Of a stretch of DNA of 64,000 nucleotides, positions 60,882-64,000 are shown one piece after another. Location: assembly GCA_016937175.1 (NCBI GenBank), contig JAFGWL010000001.1:1-64000 (forward strand). The letters are read 5' to 3'. Within the stretch, counting starts at the first letter, position 1; each line of letters opens with the position of its first letter. The position numbers and the translations under genes are program-made. The stretch is from Candidatus Mcinerneyibacteriota bacterium (lineage in GTDB: Bacteria > Macinerneyibacteriota > Macinerneyibacteria > Macinerneyibacteriales > DSCS01). The notes under the pieces are model-generated. The model was not told the origin of the DNA, ran no database searches, and saw nothing but the letters and a program-made list of their open reading frames with translations.

Positions 60882-61415
60882 ATCGCTAAGGTATCGGGCA
60901 GACGAAATGAAAAAGAGGATGCCGTACGGATCAATGGAGCAATCAGGGCACGGGAAGTCCGTGTCGTCGGGCCGGAAGGAGAACAGATCGGGGTCATGGG
61001 ATCCCGTGAAGCTTTGTCTTTGGCTGAGGAGAAGGGGCTGGACCTTGTGGAAGTGGCTCCCAACGCCAGGCCTCCTGTGGTCCGGATCATGGATTACGGC
61101 AAGTTCCGGTATGAGCAGACAAAAAAGCAAAAAAAGAACAAAAAGAATGTCATCCAGGTCAAGGAGATCCAGTTCCGCCCTAAAACGGACATCCATGATT
61201 ATAATTTCAAAGTCCGTCATATCCGGGAGTTTCTGGAAAAGGGCCACCGCGTCAAGGTAGGGGTCTATTTCCGGGGGCGGGAGATGGCTTATCTCGACAA
61301 AGGCCGGGAGATCCTGGCTCAGGTCATGCAGGAGCTGGAAGAAGTGGCCAAGATCGAGAAGGACATAGACCAGGCCGGGCATTTGATGTTTTTAATCGTA
61401 TCACCGAAGAAATAG
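60882..61415 (+). CDS. infC: Translation initiation factor IF-3, probable AUC start
   Basis: Binds the 30S subunit and checks the start codon. 177 residues. The N-terminal domain is [25 protein letters not shown], then [24 protein letters not shown], and the C-terminal domain follows with [23 protein letters not shown]. No ATG, GTG or TTG occurs in frame before the conserved region. The first ATG (60996) would delete most of the N-domain. ATC at 60882 lies six bases after GGAGG, so it is the probable start. infC with AUU is known in E. coli for self-regulation. Confidence 0.93.
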   Translation: MAKVSGRRNEKEDAVRINGAIRAREVRVVGPEGEQIGVMGSREALSLAEEKGLDLVEVAPNARPPVVRIMDYGKFRYEQTKKQKKNKKNVIQVKEIQFRPKTDIHDYNFKVRHIREFLEKGHRVKVGVYFRGREMAYLDKGREILAQVMQELEEVAKIEKDIDQAGHLMFLIVSPKK

Positions 61416-61431
61416 AAAGGATGTGTCGAAA

Positions 61432-61632
61432 ATGCCTAAGATCAAAACACGAAGAGCCGCCGCAAAGCGGTTTCGGGTAACAGGAAGCGGAAAAGTTGTC
61501 CGTAATAAGGCTTATAAAAGCCACATACTGACAAAGAAGAGCGCCAAAAGGAAGAAAAACCTTCGTCAAAGCACTCTGGTGGATAAAAGCGATTACAAGA
61601 GGGTCAAGGATATGATCCCTTACAAATTCTGA
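61432..61632 (+). CDS. rpmI: 50S ribosomal protein L35
   Basis: 66 residues, [18 protein letters not shown] with Lys/Arg-rich body, the normal L35 length. The ATG at 61432 follows AAAGGA; a GTG nine bases upstream is less likely. Standard infC-rpmI-rplT order. Confidence 0.97.
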   Translation: MPKIKTRRAAAKRFRVTGSGKVVRNKAYKSHILTKKSAKRKKNLRQSTLVDKSDYKRVKDMIPYKF

Positions 61633-61647
61633 CAGGAGGAGACAAAG

Positions 61648-62004
61648 ATGAGAGCAACAAGCGGAGTCGCAAGACGAAAAAGGAAAAACCGTATCTTCCG
61701 TGCGGTAAAAGGCTATTGGGGTGCAAAAAGCAAACTTTACAGGATGGCTGTGAATGCTCACCGTCGTGCCATGCAATATGCCTATGTAGGGCGAAAACAG
61801 AAAAAAAGAGATTTTCGCAAACTGTGGATCGCCCGGATCAATGCCGCCTGCCGCATGAACGATATGAAATACTCCGAGTTCATCCATGGCCTCAAGATCG
61901 CCAATGTGGAATTGAACCGTAAGATGCTTGCGGAGATCGCCGCAACCGACGAACAGGGATTCAAAGCCCTGGTGGAAGTGGCCAAAAACGGTTTGAATGG
62001 ATAA
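61648..62004 (+). CDS. rplT: 50S ribosomal protein L20
   Basis: 118 residues, starting [20 protein letters not shown], with the typical long basic N-terminal helix and ASP/GLU-free core. GGAGGAGA lies before the ATG. L20 is the candidate regulator of the operon leader. The stop overlaps smpB by eight bases. Confidence 0.97.
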   Translation: MRATSGVARRKRKNRIFRAVKGYWGAKSKLYRMAVNAHRRAMQYAYVGRKQKKRDFRKLWIARINAACRMNDMKYSEFIHGLKIANVELNRKMLAEIAATDEQGFKALVEVAKNGLNG

Positions 62005-62452
62005 GTTTATTGCCCGGAACAAAAAAGCCCGCCATGAGTACCACATCCTGGAGACCATCGAGGCGGGCATTGTTCTCACCGGGACGGAGGTCAAATCCTG
62101 CCGTGCCGGGAAGTTAAGTATCAAGGAGAGCTACGCCCGTTTCATCAAGGGGGAGCTCTATCTGGTCAATGCCCACATCGCTCCCTACGAGACGGGTTCA
62201 CTCTTCAATCACGAGGAGACACGGACACGCAAACTCCTGCTGTCCCGGCAGGAGATCAGAAAACTTTTGGGGAAAGTGAATGAAGAGGGCCTTACCCTGA
62301 TCCCGTTAGCGGCCTATTTTAATCAGAGAAATGTCCTGAAGATCGAACTGGCCCTGGCCCGGGGCAAAAAGATCTATGACAAAAGAGAAGATATCAAAAA
62401 GAGGGATATGCACAGGGAGGCCATGCGTGAGTTGAAAAGGAACCGGGGATGA
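61997..62452 (+). CDS. smpB: SsrA-binding protein SmpB
   Basis: 151 residues. Brings tmRNA to stalled ribosomes. [20 protein letters not shown] and [20 protein letters not shown] form the tmRNA-binding barrel. The basic C-terminal tail ([18 protein letters not shown]) is the helix that enters the decoding centre. It overlaps rplT by eight bases and the amidase gene by four. No ssrA gene is visible in the window. Confidence 0.96.
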   Translation: MDKFIARNKKARHEYHILETIEAGIVLTGTEVKSCRAGKLSIKESYARFIKGELYLVNAHIAPYETGSLFNHEETRTRKLLLSRQEIRKLLGKVNEEGLTLIPLAAYFNQRNVLKIELALARGKKIYDKREDIKKRDMHREAMRELKRNRG

Positions 62453-63633
62453 AAAGGGGCCTTTTTCTTACTTTATTTCTTCTTTTGGCGGCCCAGCTGG
62501 CTGTCACCCTGTCTGTCAGGAGATGGGCTGCTGCTCATCAGGGCACCGGCCTTCTCATCTATCTTGAGTTTTCACAGGATCCGGGGCTTCTTCGACCCTA
62601 TGTGACCTCATCGGGAGCTGTGCTTCTTCTGAATGAAAAAGTGGATCCTTTCAGCGTCTCCGGTGATGTGACCCTCACCGGGCGGGGGATGATCCTGGAT
62701 ATCGCGACCTCTCTCACAGTCTACGGATATCGGCTTACCCAGAAGGGGAGGCTGTTGAATCTCGAACTCTATACCACGCCTTTCCTGGCTGACGCAGATA
62801 AGCTTCTTCCCCCCTTTCAGAGGGAGAAAAAAGAGGACAAAGAGGCCGCTTCAGCAGAGCCGCCGAAGACTCTGATCATACAGAAGGAGAGTCTGCCTCC
62901 TACAGACCCGGCGGACCACCGGGAAAAAAAGGAGAAGTGGGTCATCGTCATAGACCCCGGCCATGGGGGGCACTCTTCCGGGGCTGTGGGGCCCACCGGA
63001 TATAAGGAGAAAGACCTGGTCCTGGCCGTCTCCAAAGAGGTCAAAAAAATATTGGATCAAGAGAGCCGGATCTCCGTGGTGATGACTCGCGAGACAGATG
63101 TCTTCAAGGGGCTGGGCGAGAGGACTGCCCTGGCCAATAAGATCAAAGCCGACCTTTTCGTGAGTATCCATGCCAATGCTGTCTGGGGGAAAGCGCGCCG
63201 GAAAGTGGCCCGGGGTGTCGAGACATATTTTTTGGGAGAGGCCCAGACAGACGAAGACCGTGCCCTGGCCATCAAAGAGAACGAAGATATAAAATATGAG
63301 TCGGAATACGGCGATGCAGCTATCCTGGAACTTATCCTCTCCGACCTGACGCAAACTCTCTATCAGAAAGAGAGCCATAACCTTGCCGCTCTCATCCAAG
63401 GCAGGCTGATCAGGTCAACCGGATGGACAGACCGGGGCGTCAAACAGAATAACTATTATGTCCTCCGACTTTGCTATATGCCTGCAGTCCTCGTGGAGAT
63501 CGGCTTTATCTCTCATCCGGAGGAGGAGCGGCTTTTGAAGAACAAGGAGCGACAGCGGGAGATCGCCCGGGAGATCGCTGAAGGAATAAAAGAGTATATC
63601 AGAAAGCACGATACCCTTTATGCCGAAGAGTAA
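62449..63633 (+). CDS. N-acetylmuramoyl-L-alanine amidase (Amidase_3)
   Basis: 394 residues, exported. A signal/anchor helix (about 1-22) is followed by a beta-rich AMIN-like domain (about 30-115), a charged Glu/Lys linker, and the zinc amidase domain (about 165-385). [15 protein letters not shown] provides the first zinc His, VSIHAN the second, and [11 protein letters not shown] the catalytic Glu. It cleaves the bond between muramic acid and L-alanine in peptidoglycan. ATGA overlap with smpB and a 14-base overlap with the FemAB-type gene suggest a cell-wall unit. Confidence 0.92.
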   Translation: MKRGLFLTLFLLLAAQLAVTLSVRRWAAAHQGTGLLIYLEFSQDPGLLRPYVTSSGAVLLLNEKVDPFSVSGDVTLTGRGMILDIATSLTVYGYRLTQKGRLLNLELYTTPFLADADKLLPPFQREKKEDKEAASAEPPKTLIIQKESLPPTDPADHREKKEKWVIVIDPGHGGHSSGAVGPTGYKEKDLVLAVSKEVKKILDQESRISVVMTRETDVFKGLGERTALANKIKADLFVSIHANAVWGKARRKVARGVETYFLGEAQTDEDRALAIKENEDIKYESEYGDAAILELILSDLTQTLYQKESHNLAALIQGRLIRSTGWTDRGVKQNNYYVLRLCYMPAVLVEIGFISHPEEERLLKNKERQREIAREIAEGIKEYIRKHDTLYAEE

Positions 63634-64000
63634 GCTGAGTGTCCGGCGTTTGACACCGGAAGATTATAAGAAAGCAGGGGACGGGATTCCCCACCACTTT
63701 CTCCAGTCTGCCGAGTGGGGCCTTTTCAAGTCACGCCACGGATGGGAGCCTCAATATTGGGGGTTGTACAGAGAGAAGTCCTGTGCGGGCCTTGCCCTTG
63801 TCCTCCGGCGTTCTCTTCCCCGGGGGTATGTCTTTGCTTATATTCCCAAAGGGCCGACCTTTGCCGGAGGAGAAGAGGAGTTTTCCGAAGCCGCCGGCTT
63901 GCTGGCAGAGGCTGTGAGGGCTCATGCCGGGAAAAAGCTTCTCTTTATCCGGATGGAGCCGCACCTTCTTAGGACAGAACCCCTTGAGCGGACCTTCCGC
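63620..64000 (+). CDS. FemAB/FemX-type peptidoglycan aminoacyltransferase, 3' truncated
   Basis: The first 127 residues of a gene running off the window. [20 protein letters not shown] is followed by HHFLQSAEWGLFKSRHGWEP, the FLQS-x-WG-x-FK pattern at the start of FemAB/FemX GNAT-fold domains, and by FAYIPKGPTF. These use aminoacyl-tRNA to build peptide bridges. The ATG at 63620 lies inside the end of the amidase gene (14-base overlap). No ribosome site is evident there, so coupling is likely. Confidence 0.82.
   Translation, partial: MPKSKLSVRRLTPEDYKKAGDGIPHHFLQSAEWGLFKSRHGWEPQYWGLYREKSCAGLALVLRRSLPRGYVFAYIPKGPTFAGGEEEFSEAAGLLAEAVRAHAGKKLLFIRMEPHLLRTEPLERTFR

Noticed and set aside
60996-61415. 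infC starting at its first ATG
   Set aside because: This removes most of the conserved N-terminal domain and has no ribosome site.

Overview
The window reads as a chromosomal origin region of a diderm (outer-membrane) bacterium with dense, mostly overlapping genes. Envelope evidence: a Wzi-like capsule barrel, a Wza-like SLBB exporter with a Wzz-type partner, a small porin-like barrel ending in Phe, and type IV pilins with their own prepilin peptidase. The order dnaA-dnaN-recF-DUF721(dciA) occurs in spirochaetes and several other phyla. Nothing here fixes the phylum, so I leave it open.

Layout. 1-3669 (+): a 5'-truncated S9 peptidase and 1-pyrroline-5-carboxylate dehydrogenase. 3644-12358 (-): one nearly gapless run, dnaA, dnaN, recF, dciA, a two-component system, a sugar acyltransferase, a Wzi-like barrel and a bacterial PH-domain protein. 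12359-12919: AT-rich, pyrimidine-biased intergenic DNA, the likely oriC, with a repeated ACT/AGT tract resembling a DnaA-trio. 12920-22905 (+): three serine tRNAs, a surface-sugar operon (uronate epimerase, Ugd, two glycosyltransferases, WbpA-like dehydrogenase, membrane protein), a fourth serine tRNA, murI and priA. 22894-33844 (-): a 1704-residue kinase/TPR/diguanylate cyclase protein, a PAP2-like protein, parB, parA, two parS sites, thrS, a secreted protein and an Lrp regulator. 33860-36024 (-): WbpE-like and WbpB-like genes. 36120-40421 (-): an rRNA/tRNA methyltransferase, two zinc-ribbon membrane paralogues and a HEAT-repeat protein. 40431-47707 (-): pyk, a barrel protein, dnaE, guaA. 47831-48348 (-): an ArsR repressor with a glutaredoxin-like protein. 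48414-55971 (-): polysaccharide export genes and purL/purQ. 56039-58292 (-): type IV pilus genes. 58453-64000 (+): SDR, C39-like peptidase, alkaline-phosphatase-fold enzyme, infC-rpmI-rplT-smpB, an amidase and a truncated FemAB-type gene.

Themes. (1) Replication and segregation: oriC, dnaA/N, recF, dciA, priA, dnaE, parABS. (2) Surface polysaccharide: Ugd, epimerase, glycosyltransferases, WbpA/B/D/E-like enzymes, Wza/Wzz/Wzi-like export and assembly. (3) Type IV pili, with a readable sigma-54 promoter and candidate upstream activator sites. (4) c-di-GMP signalling fused to a protein-kinase fold. (5) Purine synthesis: guaA and purL promoters share an identical 15-bp element.

The least described parts are the HEAT/zinc-ribbon cluster (36844-40421), the kinase-diguanylate cyclase fusion (22894-28008) and the ArsR/glutaredoxin unit whose operator fills its own promoter. 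Several starts deserve attention: infC appears to start at AUC, two transcripts look leaderless, and the C39-like gene is one base out of frame with its own ribosome site.
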